A stretch of DNA of 64,000 nucleotides from Bactericera cockerelli. Taxonomy: Eukaryota > Arthropoda > Insecta > Hemiptera > Triozidae. The notes beneath the pieces are model-generated. The model did no database searches, was not told the origin of the DNA, and saw only the letters and a list, made by a program, of their open reading frames with translations. The stretch is from positions 31,234,189 through 31,298,188 of the forward strand of contig CM044959.1 of the NCBI GenBank assembly GCA_024516035.1, in the 5' to 3' direction. Positions 12,022 through 23,569 of the stretch are shown piece by piece; positions within the stretch are counted from its first letter, which is position 1; each line of letters begins with the position of its first letter. The position numbers and the translations under genes were made by a program.

Positions 12022-12171
12022 ATTTCATGATTGCAAATTTTATGATAGCTCAAGGCTTGATAGTGTGGGTAAGGACGTGGGTGGGAGATGACAGGAGGAC
12101 TAAAAGAGAGGGAGAAGATATTAGAATAGGTGATGAGGAGTTCAAGAAAGAGGATTTTGTTGGAAGTTGCT

Positions 12172-12242
12172 ATAGCCTCCGTGGTGTAACCGTTGCGACT
12201 AATCCACGTGCTCCAGAGATCCTTACTTCAATCCCGGGTTGA
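12172..12242 (+). repeat. Decayed tRNA-like head (SINE fragment)
   Basis: GCCTCCGTGGTGTAACCG matches the acceptor and box A of many tRNA-derived SINE heads. The end TTCAATCCCGGGTT is a box B-like T-arm. The anticodon region is scrambled, so this is not a functional tRNA. Confidence 0.45.
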
Positions 12243-13607
12243 AAAAAAAATTATAACAAAAAAGTTAAAGTAAAGAACACGTGAGGCATTTCCGGCCCAA
12301 ACATCTTTTTTCACACTAACCAGGTGAGGTTATAATATAATAAACCCCCCGTACTGACTAACTCACATCATGACCCAAAGAAATAATTTAAATAATAATA
12401 GAATAGTTTGGGAACGAGGAAGGAGAACCAGAAGGATTGAAACTTTTGTTTTTCTTTCACATTTCCACTACTGTCACAGGATTTCCCGAAAGTAGGAAAG
12501 TTCATGTAGGAAAGCTCAGATCTAATAAATTATAATTATATACCTAATATGATACCTAGCTATAGTACCTAGTTACCTACTTATTACTTGTATGTAATAT
12601 GTACCTAATATGTCATACAACTTTAACATTTTTCTGCTTAAAATCCCCCTTGCAACATTCTCGGAGACTTCTTTGATATAATTAATCATCGAAGAGATTA
12701 CAAATGAAGTCCCTTGTCTCTTGGTCACAATTTCCACAGAGCCTACACAGTAGACTAGATTTATTGCCTTGCAAAATATCCCTGCTAAAACTTACTCAAC
12801 CAAGACCCTCTCCTTAGTCTCCTTGTGTCAAGAGGGATGATTTAGTAGTTGTAGCATCCAGATTATAATAATTATGTTCAAGAGTTTTTCATTTTTTTAA
12901 AAGGAATCATTTGGATTACTTTAAAGTTTTCTAAATGATGTTATGTCCATTAAAAAAATAATAATAATAACTTTTTTATGGAAATATATCTGAAACAAAA
13001 ACACTTTTCTTGAAATGGAAAAATAAAAAAATCTTATATCATCGACAGGTCCTGTTTTGTGAAAGTTTACTTTCCACGAAAGACTTGATGAGTGTAGAGA
13101 AAAAATATCTAATACGTAATACTACATACTCGTATATAAAAAACTTTCTGCGAATTCCGGATGTGCTGATCAGTATTCAGCATGTACTTTTCTTGACCTT
13201 CCTCAGTGTTATCTCTAGCTCCTTCCGTATTGGCCTACATTATCACAAGCAGGTAGCTTAATCAACATGCAATATACATACATAGGTTATGTACATACAA
13301 AGGTAATGTACAAGCAGTACAAGTAAAACGTACCGTCTGCGTGCATATTTGCTATATCAGCACAAGTGCAGGTTCTTCCACACTTTAAATTTTATCGATG
13401 ATTTTATTACTTATTTTACTGTCGAAAAGACCAATAGGTCTAGACCGAAATAGATCTAATGTTCTATAATGTTGGAGCTCAGGGAAACTTTCGTGCCATA
13501 AAGGCATACAAAATGTGTTTTTGACAAATAATTAATTTTATATTGATAATGTTTGCATGGAGATTCCCAGCAAATGGAGGAAAAAGGGACGTTGAATCTA
13601 ATAGAAT
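12243..13607. other. No gene seen
   Basis: AT-rich with runs of TACCTA-type words at 12540-12600. The open frame at 13010-13261 has no recognisable domain. Confidence 0.35.
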
Positions 13608-13733
13608 CGTTGGCGTTAGGAAGGGCATCCAGCCGTAAAAAATGTGCCACAACCAATCACTCACAACCATGAGGTTCAACAATGCCGAACCCAAGTAGGT
13701 TTTGGAAATGGCAAAGTGAAAGAAGAAGAAGAA
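13608..13733 (+). mobile_element. Retroelement 3' tail with (GAA)n end, copy 2
   Basis: It carries GGCGTTAGGAAGGGCATCCA, then GCCGTAAAAAATGTGCCA, a CCATGAGGTTCAACA block and a terminal AGAAGAAGAAGAA. It is the same family as 3257-3392 in the opposite orientation. Confidence 0.6.
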
Positions 13734-13944
13734 TGTTTGAGTGGAAATTAATCTGTTGCACATTAATAACTTCTAAGACAAATAAATAAATAACTACCTA
13801 TTTTCGTTTTTGGTACACTGTATATTAATTAATTTCTAATCTCATCACTGTTATCACTCACACGTAAATAACATAACAGTTACACATGGATCACCCTAAT
13901 GAATGAAAGTCTGGCATTTGCTTAACCTTTTCATATCTATGTGC

Positions 13945-14010
13945 TTGTAGATCAGTGGTCATGGCATAATCCAGAGGTCGCAGGTTCGAAACCCAACCGT
14001 GACATGACAA
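13945..14010 (+). repeat. tRNA-like fragment (Met-like)
   Basis: Box A-like TAGATCAGTGGTC and a strong box B, AGGTTCGAAACCC, flank GGCATAATCC, a CAT-type anticodon context. The D and anticodon arms are shortened, so it is a SINE head or tRNA pseudogene. Confidence 0.45.
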
Positions 14011-14103
14011 GTTATTCCCCCCATTTGACAACATAATAATATATTATCTTGGGCTTACTGCTGGAATAATGGGACTAAATAAGGCGATTTTACTATTTTG
14101 TAT

Positions 14104-14185
14104 CGGTGGATCATCCTCAGTAGGTTGTTCGAAGACCACGGACCCGTAACCTGGAGATCGGTAGTTCGAGTACCACGTATGTTCT
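14104..14185 (+). repeat. tRNA-like fragment (Thr-like)
   Basis: CAGTAGGTTGTTCG resembles box A. CCCGTAA is an anticodon-loop-like heptamer (CGT), and GTAGTTCGAGTACC is a box B. Pairing of the acceptor ends is poor. It is probably the head of a tRNA-derived SINE. Confidence 0.45.
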
Positions 14186-14189
14186 GATA

Positions 14190-17100
14190 ATTTTATTACT
14201 CTCGTAATAAACACAAACATTATAACATTTACTAGAAATGCTAAGACTTGGCAAAATGTACGTAAATGAGAGATGACCCTTAGGTACAATCCCAGATTTT
14301 TTTTCATTAGCGTGAATTCAAAACACCTTTAAACCAAAAGGTTTCCCTAGTTTTGATGACAGAGTTCGCTAGTTAATTTATTGATAAGTCCATGAGTAGG
14401 TTCTACCACTCTACTGTTAAATTGAGAATTCTCCCTGGACCCTATGCATTACAGGGTTAGTAAAGTTATTATCATACCCTTTTTGCAATCAATATTCCTC
14501 ATGATGGGTGAAAAAGTGTTACAAGACCCACTGACACACTCATAACTGCACACATTGGCTTACACATACACAATTACACGTACACCACATAAATATGTAT
14601 AGGGTGGTCAATTGTTCATTATACAAATTCAATTACGATTATTGTTAGTCGTTTATTTAGTAAAGTTCATATTAGTGTTTTCAACTACTACCTTTGCTAA
14701 ATTACAACATATTGCTGGTTAACACACAATTTCGTTAATACTAAGTATTAATTTGACAATAATAACATTAGCAAAAGAGAACATTTTCTAAAAACTATTT
14801 TTTTCTCTACTCATTAGAATGATTTTTAATTAGTGCCTAACTAGCTATACCTGGTATATATATAAAAAAAATCCAAGTTATACCCAATAGGTACTCCTTT
14901 TAAATGCCCCGAAAGTTGTATCTCTGTGACACTCTGTACAAACAACCCAGACAAACATTCACCTATCAACACAACAACATTTTAACATACAAATTTCTAC
15001 ATAGCGCTGCATTTTAAATTACATTAACTTTAATCATCAGGGCAATGTTTTTGCATAACATATGGAAATAACATTTATGAAACATTACTTTTTTACTGTT
15101 TCAAATTTGAAAAATTACACATTGGACCAATTCCATAAATAAATAATGCATTAGGAGATGAAACTCAAGTATGAATTCTTGTTAACCCTTTGACACATCA
15201 CCTAATAATCCAGTGAGAGGTGGTGCAGGGCTACTGTTTTTAATACGTTTAAATACTCGTAGATATTACTTTAAATTGAAAATCAACCAACTTCACTCAC
15301 ATACCTACTTGCCTTGTCTCGTCTACTGCTAGATACTGCCTTGTTGGTTCTTGGAGGTATTAGCAGTAGAGTATTAAGCAGGCGAGTGAGTAGTTAGGAC
15401 AATCGTTTTGTCCACTTCCCTGCTAATTTCGGCTGAATGTTCACTGAGAATTAGTAAATATTAAATTAATTCAATAGCTCCATAACCAGGACTTGGTCAG
15501 AATTTGATTCAATTGCTGCTAGGGATTTTTCTCAGAGTCTTCAGAGTAAAACATAATTGCTAGCAACATTGACGTAGACTATGACCGACAGCCCGAATAT
15601 TAGACATCCCTTGTTAACGAACAACCATGCAATATTATCTACCAGCCAAGTCCTGAATCATTGCACCGCTGAACCAGGGATCTTATAAACAGATACATAT
15701 TATCCAGGTACCTACATACATTAATGTCTTGCAAAAATATAGGATAGCATTCGATAGCAATCGTGATTTTGATTTTCATATCCCGATATAGATTTTGTCC
15801 AAAATAGACGGGTTGGTTAAGACCTAATTGGTCAGCCCATATGACATAACTTTATAACATTTGTTTCCTCGTCTAAGAAAGTTTCATTAAATTGTATAGG
15901 TATGTATGAATATGTATTAAGAAAACATGAACTGAGACAGTAGTGGTCCCCAAGTCCCCATTAGTCTCATATACCACAGATTCCACGATATTGGTAATGG
16001 CATGTTCGAGTCCAACAAATCCTGAACACACCAGTGACCGAAAAAAAACCACACCACACACACAGGACAACTACTTGAGTCAATCCGTCATCACGGGAAC
16101 CTCTTGAGATCGCGCAGCTTGGCGACAACAGCAACACTCAGACGTCAATAGAGTTTCGGCAACCATTGCCCCGGCCATAGATCCATAAAACGTGAGAAGT
16201 GAACACGATTTGGAAGTGATGACAAGTACCTCTCAAGTGCTAATGTAAGCGAGAGAAAATGTGTTGGCGTTTGTTAGCGTGAGTATATGAAACTATATGG
16301 AGTACTCAGCATGTTATTTAAATAATAACAATATATTACTACGGAAAATAGTGCGGGCATGATACAACGAGGCCTAAAAATAACGAACATGAGAAGAAAA
16401 CACAAATCAACTCGAAACACAATAGATTTCGACTGCAGTTTGTCGTCCAAAGTAGAACACATGTGGTGGGGAACAAGAGCGGAAAATTTAACGACCAAAT
16501 GTTTCACATGATTCCTCGTGAACCGTTTCCAGGTCTGTTTCTGAGTGCAATTCTTGGAAATGGGAAATGTGTAAATTAGAATGTAATCATGCTGAGTAAT
16601 ACACCTCATACACGCAACCTAAAACTATTGCAAGTAATTGAAAAGAAAGATACGAGTTCTGACACCTGAGGTATACAATGTGAAAGAACACATCTAAAAT
16701 CTCAAACTTGTTGTGAATAACATTAAATTGATTGATTTCATTACTTTCATTTAGAAAAGTTATAGGTACAAGCAGACATCATGATTTACAAATTGTCTTA
16801 ATCTCAAATTCTCGGGAAATGGGGGTATCATCCTCCTTATCAAACAGAAGACTTGATTCGTTAATTAAATGTCTCCTGAAGTGTTTGATATTTTTTACCT
16901 TCATAATTAATTTCCAACGATTCCGCATCTGAATTTGGCAAAATTTATTTATAGTTCAAAACAGGTCTCACGATAGTATGGGAGATGTTCGCAGAGTTGT
17001 TACAACTTCCCGCCTCGTCCCCATCCAATGTTTTAAGAGATGACAGGTTAATGTTCCAAGTGTTTCCGCCGCTATCTATCACCGGGCGTAATGACATGTG

Positions 17101-18465
17101 CAGCTCAGCAGATACGTCAAAAAATCAACGGGACAAGGTCAATGGGAAGACTCATCAGTCCGCCTGCCCGCCCGAGTGAGGCGGTGTGAGGTGTGCGGGT
17201 ATGTGTGTCACTGCATCAACGGGCATGCATGAAGTACAATACACCACGTTCATACAACCCATAGGACTGTTTCAAATTAATGAAGAATATTATGTGGTTC
17301 TGTAGTAAAAAATATCAAATACTTCTTGAAATCAAAGAAGACAGATTAAGCGATACTTATCTGTCCGAAAGGGATTGATTTGTACCGTTGGCGTTGTTTA
17401 CTGATATCTATAAATTACTACTCAACTACCAAATTCGACCAACAATCGCCATGACTGACTTATCGATTATTTATCGACGAGGAACGATTGGCTTTCTCTC
17501 TGTGTATTTCGTCCAAGATCTCGATTTCAGAACAAATCTGCACGCTTTTCTATGTGTATGTGTACAATGCAAAATCGATGCCCATAAATTTCGTGAGCGT
17601 TCGCTTCAGAAATTGGTTTTATGTTGGCTTGGCTTATCAAAACAAATGTTTTGTTTACATGTGTAGAAGATTTGTATTGTACATGATGGTTTATCGACCT
17701 AATATGAACAACGCCGTTAACCCAATGCAACAGGGCGGCCTTCAGAGTTGATCTTCGTATATTATTCTCTACGTAGGAAACACTTGGACAGCTGTATCAA
17801 TTAGTACGACGGAGTTGACTTTGAAGTCATAATACCTGTCGAACTTCCAACTTCTGTAAGTTCTGATTCACTGCCCGTTTTTTTTCTAAGGCAAATAGAT
17901 AACTGATAAAGTCACCTTAAAAGGATTTACACTAGAGCAAGTTCTCAGATAACTGAATGTTGAATGATGAGTAGGCTCTAGATGTGGCAATGATATATGA
18001 AATCTTAAGATAGCTAGATTTTATGTACCTGGTTTTGTTTTTACTAATGCGTTTCAACGATGAAGGTACTGAGGATAGATTGAGTTCAAGTTGACAGATC
18101 TGATAGAACTGTCATTGATGTCAAAACTTCTGATAGGTGTACGTACGTACTATTTAATAAGCCATGTGTTGCTGCTGACTGAGCGAGTCTAAAGTAAAAT
18201 CTATGTGTAAGAGATTAAAGAATGATGTGAATATCATTGGAGGGTGAAATTTTTTACAGTAATTAGACCAGGCTTCTTACAAAAAATCTCGATTCTTACA
18301 AAAAGCTACATACAAAGCATATAGGTACCTAACGAGATAATTATGTAACAGCATTTCTATGCTGCAAGAAGTTTGTCTTTTCTTCATTACTTGCGGATGC
18401 AGCACCTGCAAACACAATAACCCAAAATATACTTGTATTATGCAGAAGTGCATCTTCATGAAACA
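14190..18465. other. No gene seen (4.3 kb)
   Basis: No exon or classified repeat could be supported. GC-richer patches at 16080-16200 and 16990-17200 were read on both strands for splice-flanked frames and conserved motifs without success. Confidence 0.35.
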
Positions 18466-18540
18466 ATTCTCAGCATAGGGACTCGAACCATTGACCCTCT
18501 GGTCGCTACTAGAGCAGAACGCAAATGGGTTAGCGTCGTA
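18466..18540 (-). repeat. tRNA-like fragment
   Basis: On the minus strand a box B, GGTTCGAGTCCC, follows an arm GACCAGAGGGTCAAT. The upstream half does not fold as a D-arm. It is a possible SINE head or decayed tRNA. Confidence 0.35.
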
Positions 18541-18944
18541 TTCTACGGTTTTATTTATAGAGCGCGATGTCTGGACGCTACAAAAAATAAATTTAGTTCC
18601 TGCCAATTTTTTGCCTCTCTTTTCTTCTGTTTCATTCAATTTTTGGGCAAAAATCACAGATGTTCAATATATTCGCCGCTCCTCTGTCTGCTCTCACTCT
18701 TCCATCCCTTTGGAGTGACTCACACCCACCTTCATACAGTTTATGAAACCGAGATATAAATCGTGGAAAATCATGACTTTACAAGAGTTATTATTGGAAA
18801 AGAATTGATTTTTTCGACTAAAAAATACATTACTTAGGACCACTTTTCGTTCAAAATCATTGTGAATTAAATTTATTTCTAAATTGTTACCATGTACATT
18901 GTATATAAAATATGTAAATAAAGCTTGATCCAAATGTTTATAAA

Positions 18945-19007
18945 TAAATAAAATAAATAAATAATAGGCAAGTCCTTTTATTTATTTTTTTTTTTTTTTT
19001 TTTTTTT
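18945..19007 (-). repeat. A/T tail: (AAAT)n next to a 23-nt T run
   Basis: Short AAAT-type repeats are followed by a T run (about 18985-19007). Read on the minus strand this looks like the poly(A) end of a retrotransposed sequence that starts somewhere to the right. The body was not recognised. Confidence 0.4.
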
Positions 19008-19460
19008 GAACTGAAACATACATTATTTTTGTAAATATACTTTATAAACTCGGGAATGAAGAGGCTAAGAGGCTGCACAGTGATGACCAGGTACCTGAGG
19101 TACCAATAAGTTACATTATTAATCAACTCATGAAGCTCAGGCCTCAGAATCAATGAGACTAACTAATCAATTATTAACTTATTCGACCTCTTGGTACCTA
19201 CCGCCTTGATTGACCCCACGGCAACTTGTCTAATGCAACTTATGGCATCCCATCAACTTTATGAAACAAGCTTTCGTAGCTACAAGTTGTTGTAATTTGA
19301 TTCATTCAAGTTCTCATGTTAATCAATATGGATAGACATAATAACTATGTGTAGTTCTAGTATGTTTCAACTTTTCAAGACTTAGTGAGATGATGCACTT
19401 TTAATATAAGAAGCTGGAGTTCGAATTCATGTTTTACTTTACCAGGATAAAAGACCTTAA

Positions 19461-19735
19461 GCCAGCGTCGATGGCATGTTGAATACACCGGTTCCCTTCA
19501 GAACACCGAAGTTAAGCGACATCCAGCGAGGTTAAGACTTGGATGGGTGACCATTCAAATTCTAATTCTCGTGACGCTGGCTTTTCCCGGCCCCACTCAG
19601 GCTGGGTGAGGTCAATGTGAGTAGCAGGTTTGTGAGTTTCCTGCGAATGGAGGGTAAAACCCCCGTCGTGATATGACCATGGCAGTTGAAAGCGACGTTA
19701 AACCCCACTTAAAAAAAAAAAAAAAAAAAAAAAAA
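19461..19735 (+). mobile_element. 5S rRNA-derived SINE with perfect target-site duplication
   Basis: The first 121 nt (19461-19581) align end to end with 5S rRNA. The ends GCCAGCGTC / GACGCTGGC form the closing stem. AAGTTAAGCGAC corresponds to box A and ACTTGGATGGGTGACC to box C of the internal pol III promoter. After the 5S part comes a GC-richer body (CCCACTCAGGCTGGGTGAGG), then a tail region GTGATATGACC ... GAAAGCGACGTTAAAC and a 25-nt poly(A) (19711-19735). The 11-bp duplication AAAAGACCTTA lies at 19449-19459 and again at 19732-19742. The layout is that of SINE3-class (5S-headed) SINEs; the tail looks like the widely conserved Meta/Nin-type SINE domain, which is my inference. Confidence 0.92.
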
Positions 19736-19742
19736 GACCTTA

Positions 19743-20261
19743 GGTATGTGTATGTACCTACCATTATTCTTAATTAAGTTAGATGAAAACTGTTTTCAAA
19801 TTAAATTGCTCTTAAATTAAAATCCTTTACAGACATTTTTATTATGTGCCTATACTGCCTATGTGTCCTGTGTATCTATTAAATTTGCAATTATTATTGC
19901 AAATTAAAAAAAAGAGGTAAAAAATAGGTAAAATTGCGGATAAGTCTAAAAACAGGTGCCGCTCCCCGAAATCACGCTGGATACAAATCTAGCTACATTA
20001 AATCGCAATAAATTAATGGCTACAGAGAGGTAAAAAATAGTAATTACTTTTTCGTACTTTCTTTCAATGTCCCTATACATTTATACAATAATATTGATTC
20101 GGATGAAATATCTATGGTTACAGGTGCAAGGATTGTGGCCCTCTGGACTTTCAGACACCATGACCTCAGTTTCTCCAACTATGTAGTGTACTCTGAGTTA
20201 TGGTTTTACTTTAAATTTTTAAAGAATCTGGAAAAAGTCACATTTTGAAAGAAAAAAAAAA
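19743..20261. other. No gene seen
   Basis: AT-rich sequence between two repeats; nothing recognised. Confidence 0.4.
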
Positions 20262-20323
20262 TACAAAAACGAAACAATACCTACTTCCGATTTCTAATAT
20301 TGGAAATTTATCGGAAGTAAAAT
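20262..20323 (+). mobile_element. DINE-like repeat, 3' end only
   Basis: Contains ACTTCCGATTTCTAATATTG and ends ATCGGAAGTAAAAT, the terminal hairpin (ACTTCCGA...TCGGAAGT) found at the 3' end of the copies at 21992, 34394, 59094 and 60370. Only about 60 bp remain. Confidence 0.65.
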
Positions 20324-21315
20324 AACAAAGGAATCAAACCCGAGATATCTCAAGGTCACGAAAATTGGAACAATGCACCAGGGCCCCAGGGTCACTTGCA
20401 AAGTGGGCGTTGCTATGTAGCATTTGGAATAACATGTAAGTATTTGGAATAACAACACGATGTCAGAGAAGTGGAAAATTCATCGACTATATAGGGCAGG
20501 GTGTGAAATGAATATTGGAAATGGAAATCACTGAAAGACACGGGGCACGGGGCCATGAGTCAAGAGCACTCTCTCCCCCTGATGCAACGGGAAACCGCAG
20601 AATGCATTTTTAGTTCAGTATATTTTGTTATTCTATTTTAAGTTGTAGGGCGTGTGAACTGCACATTGAGACGAGGAGAAAATTGAGATGCAGTCGGGAT
20701 TTCGCCTTTCACATTACGAGTATATTGGTCTGAGTCTGAGATAGGCTGAGCCCATCTGTCCATATGCAGTTACTAGAGCTAAGATTACAATAATTTTGTA
20801 ATACATTTGATTCACAATTTCACACATCTACGAGTACACCCTTAGCTCAATCTTACCCAGCGAATTACAAAGCAATCCTCTGTAATATTGAAACTATATG
20901 AAAATACTTCAACTGTCCTAAGAATTTGTTTTTACTCAAGTGAGATTTCGAGGGCATCTCATCCAAATTTTTAGTCTCGCTGGGTAAGATAAATGCCATC
21001 TCACCCCAATGTAAAAAGCGTTAAATGAAATATATAGGTACCTATTAGAGTCCTTTTATTTCAACACAAAGTTATACTTCATAATATCACCCAAATGTAA
21101 TTATAAGCGTAAACACACTCAGATGTATTCACAGTGTGATCAGGGCATTTCCTCAAATTAATCTTGAGATATTTATGATTTTGTATATTATTAGTATTTT
21201 TTTTTTTTTTTTTGAGAAAAAATTAATTTTTTACTTTACTGATTGGTGAAACAAATAAAACAAATAAATAAGAATGTAAAAATTATAAACATTCCTAAAA
21301 AGAAATAAAATTGAT
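20324..21315. other. No gene seen; one small inverted repeat
   Basis: ATCTTACCCAGCGA (20850-20863) is repeated inverted at 20977-20990, which would make a stem with a loop of about 113 bp. Otherwise nothing is recognised, despite balanced composition at 20380-20720. Confidence 0.35.
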
Positions 21316-21321
21316 AAAAAA
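21316..21321 (-). terminator. RNA polymerase III terminator of tRNA-Ser
   Basis: A run of six T on the minus strand, two bases after the tRNA 3' end, is the standard pol III stop. Confidence 0.85.
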
Positions 21322-21323
21322 TG

Positions 21324-21405
21324 CGACGAGGATGGGATTCGAACCCACGCGTGCAGAGCACATTGGATTAGCAGTCCAACGCCTTAACCACTCGGCCACC
21401 TCGTC
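21324..21405 (-). tRNA. trnS-GCT: tRNA-Ser (anticodon GCT)
   Basis: An 82-nt class II tRNA with a long variable arm. The acceptor stem GACGAGG pairs fully with CCTCGTC, and the discriminator base is G, as in eukaryotic tRNA-Ser. Box A is TGGCCGAGTGG and box B is GGTTCGAATCC. The anticodon loop CTGCTAA reads GCT, decoding AGC and AGT codons, with a paired stem TTGGA/TCCAA. There is no intron. All arms are intact and a T6 terminator follows at once, so it should be functional. The region just upstream (21406-21590) is unusually GC-rich for this window. Confidence 0.97.
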
Positions 21406-21783
21406 TGCTGAGAGCGGAGCGAGAATAAGCGTTATCTCAAAGCTCGAATTCACAGCGCGAGAGTTGCAGTGGTTCCTCGGGTGTGGGCCAGAAGCGGGAC
21501 CCAGGGGGCCGGTGCAGGTTGAATGTACCGAGGCACGAGGGGAGAATAGTGAGGCAGCATGAAGCGAGTGTTGGGATTGCAGGACTGGGTAAGAAATAAG
21601 GCGTGAGCACATGGATAAAATAATTATGCAGTTCGTATACCGTAAACGTTCTTATTATTTCAAAGCGTTCTCTGCGAGACATTGCTTTTGATAGATGTCT
21701 TTACTATTAAATTGAAAATGCTGTGTTTCTCAGTGAAAATTCCGGAATTTAAAATTTCAACAAAATAATATAAAATAGCTCAC
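21406..21783. other. GC-rich patch upstream of tRNA-Ser; no gene seen
   Basis: The stretch 21406-21590 is markedly GC-richer than its surroundings. It holds open frames on both strands (21311-21562 plus, 21295-21612 minus), but neither has a recognisable domain, and both run into the tRNA. Confidence 0.35.
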
Positions 21784-21991
21784 GTGGATGGCACATTTAA
21801 TTTCCACAAGTTGTCGTTTTGTCACTGAAATTAAGCAGAGTCCAGCGAGAGTGACCATTCAAATTCAGCTATTCCCGGCCCAACCCAGGCTGGGTGAAGT
21901 TAATTTGGTTTTCTGGTTTCTAATAATAGGAAAACCCTTGTTTCGATATAATATGCCCTGTGTAGTTGAAGGGGCTATTAAAAAAAAAAAA
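21784..21991 (+). mobile_element. 5S-derived SINE, decayed copy
   Basis: It shares GTGGATGGCA at the start, CTGAAATTAAGCAGAGTCCA (box A region), GAGTGACCATTCAAATTC, and the body CCCAGGCTGGGTGAAG with the intact copy at 19461-19735. It ends in a short A run (21980-21991). Most of box C (the GGATGGG part) is deleted and the 5' stem is degraded, so its promoter should be dead. The next element begins in its A tail. Confidence 0.8.
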
Positions 21992-22723
21992 CACTGCCAA
22001 TTATGGACACAATACTTCCTCGTGATTGTTTCACATTGTGTACACGTGCGAATTTTGAGTTCTTATACTAAATTACTTGTATCTCCAAAACGGATGAACC
22101 GATTTTCTTCAAATTTGTTTTATATGATAGAAAACCGTTTTTTCTACATTCTAGATTCTACAAAAAATTCTGTATCGGCAAGTCGTGGTCCTTATTTTTT
22201 TACTTTTTTGTCCAAAATTTCGGATTTTCTTAAATATCAAAGTCAAATTATAATTAATTTAGAAATAAATATAAATAACTTAAGTAAAACAGTAATTTGC
22301 ATGTTCTTACAAAATTTCGTCAAAATCGGGTGTACCGTTCACGAGATATAAGCGTTTAAGTAAAAAGTTAGTGGTCAGGCGCATGGTCTCTTTCACCCAG
22401 AACCGCTCGTATGAATTCGATGAATTTAAAATGGGACCATCTACAGAATGTCTCCTAGATGTGTGCAAAATTTCAACAAAATCGGTCTAGTAGTTTCCGA
22501 GATTTGCGCGTTACAAGGAATCGTTTTAACAGACCGACGGATCGACGGATCGACAGACCGACGGACCGACAGACGGACACAAAACCAAATTTACTCAGTA
22601 GGTTATGAAACGTCCAGAAATATGAAAAAAAATTGAAATCGGAGCAAAAAAATATTTTTTTTTACAAAAACGAACACAAAATACTTCCGATTTCTAATAT
22701 TAGAAATTTCTCGGAAGTAAAAT
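21992..22723 (+). mobile_element. DINE/Helitron-like repeat, full copy 1 (732 bp)
   Basis: It begins CACTGCCAATTATGGACACA and ends CTCGGAAGTAAAAT. An ACACAATACTTCC word occurs near both ends. Near the 3' end a short GACNGACG-type microsatellite is followed by a terminal hairpin ACTTCCGA...TCGGAAGT. There are no terminal inverted repeats and no target duplication that I can see. A subterminal repeat, an internal microsatellite and a 3' hairpin are the plan of DINE-1/mini-me Helitron-like elements, so I infer that class. The open frame at 21788-22351 is incidental to the repeat. Confidence 0.7.
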
Positions 22724-23569
22724 ATGTACCTATTAGTAGGGCTAACGTAAATTTGATAGTTTTTAGAAGGGTTTATTAAAACAATTGATAGTAATGAATA
22801 TCTAAATTTCAGTGAAAATATGCTCAGAACAGAAGCTCTCACTTAGCTGTCCTCCATGCGACAACTTACTCAACTATCCACGGAAAATTATGCAGTATCC
22901 ACATCACTTATTTTAACTATCCTCGTTTATTTTAAAAGCACTAATTCTTATGAGTTATGAGAAAAATTCATACATAAACAAGCTACACTTAACTTGGAAA
23001 ATGGTCTCTTTAAAAGTTAGATTCTAATCGTTCGGTTAGCTAAATTAGAAATTGGTTTCACAATAAATTAAGTCAGTTCTCAAGTTTCCCCATTTAGACT
23101 AGTTCATTTGTAGTGTACACTTTATACCTAGGTATTTTAATATACCTACAGCTTAAACCAATAAAAACTCCATAGTTCACATATTTGTCTCTACCATTAA
23201 CCTTCAGATGGCAGAATTTGGCTCGTTTTTGTAAAGTTTATATCTCTTCAAAGAGGTGGCATTAACTATAAACAAGCTCGTTAAATTTAATTACTCAGTA
23301 AGCCAATGTCACAGCACATAATATCAATATGGTTTTACTTCCATCAAGATATTTAAAATGTAAAAAACTGCTCTAGAAGTGAAAATCACATAAAAAGTTT
23401 ATAATAATCTTACGAGTATTTGGCGAATACAAAGAAAGACAATAAGAACTTCCTCACACAAATATGGTGACCAGTGTTGGAGTTACAAGTTACAAAACTT
23501 CAATGAAGGATGAGCGATAGTGATATCCACTATATCTATTAATGAACAGGCTCTTGCTTCTTCCTTAGT
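22724..23569. other. No gene seen; probable ADAMTS intron
   Basis: AT-rich, no recognised repeat. It lies downstream of exon 23834-23962 on the minus strand and so is probably intronic. Confidence 0.35.

Noticed and set aside
17140..17180. CTGATGAGTC on the minus strand as a possible hammerhead
   Set aside because: No GAAA or cleavage triplet at the right distance.
16985..17200. GC-rich patch as an ADAMTS protease exon
   Set aside because: Neither strand gives HExxH or other protease motifs, and no matching splice sites were found.
21311..21612. Open frames overlapping tRNA-Ser on both strands
   Set aside because: They run through the tRNA gene, lack domains and have no splice context; chance frames in GC-rich sequence.
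21788..22351. 187-codon open frame
   Set aside because: It spans the junction of a 5S SINE and a DINE-like repeat; its second half recurs at 34425-34754 because the repeat does. No known domain.
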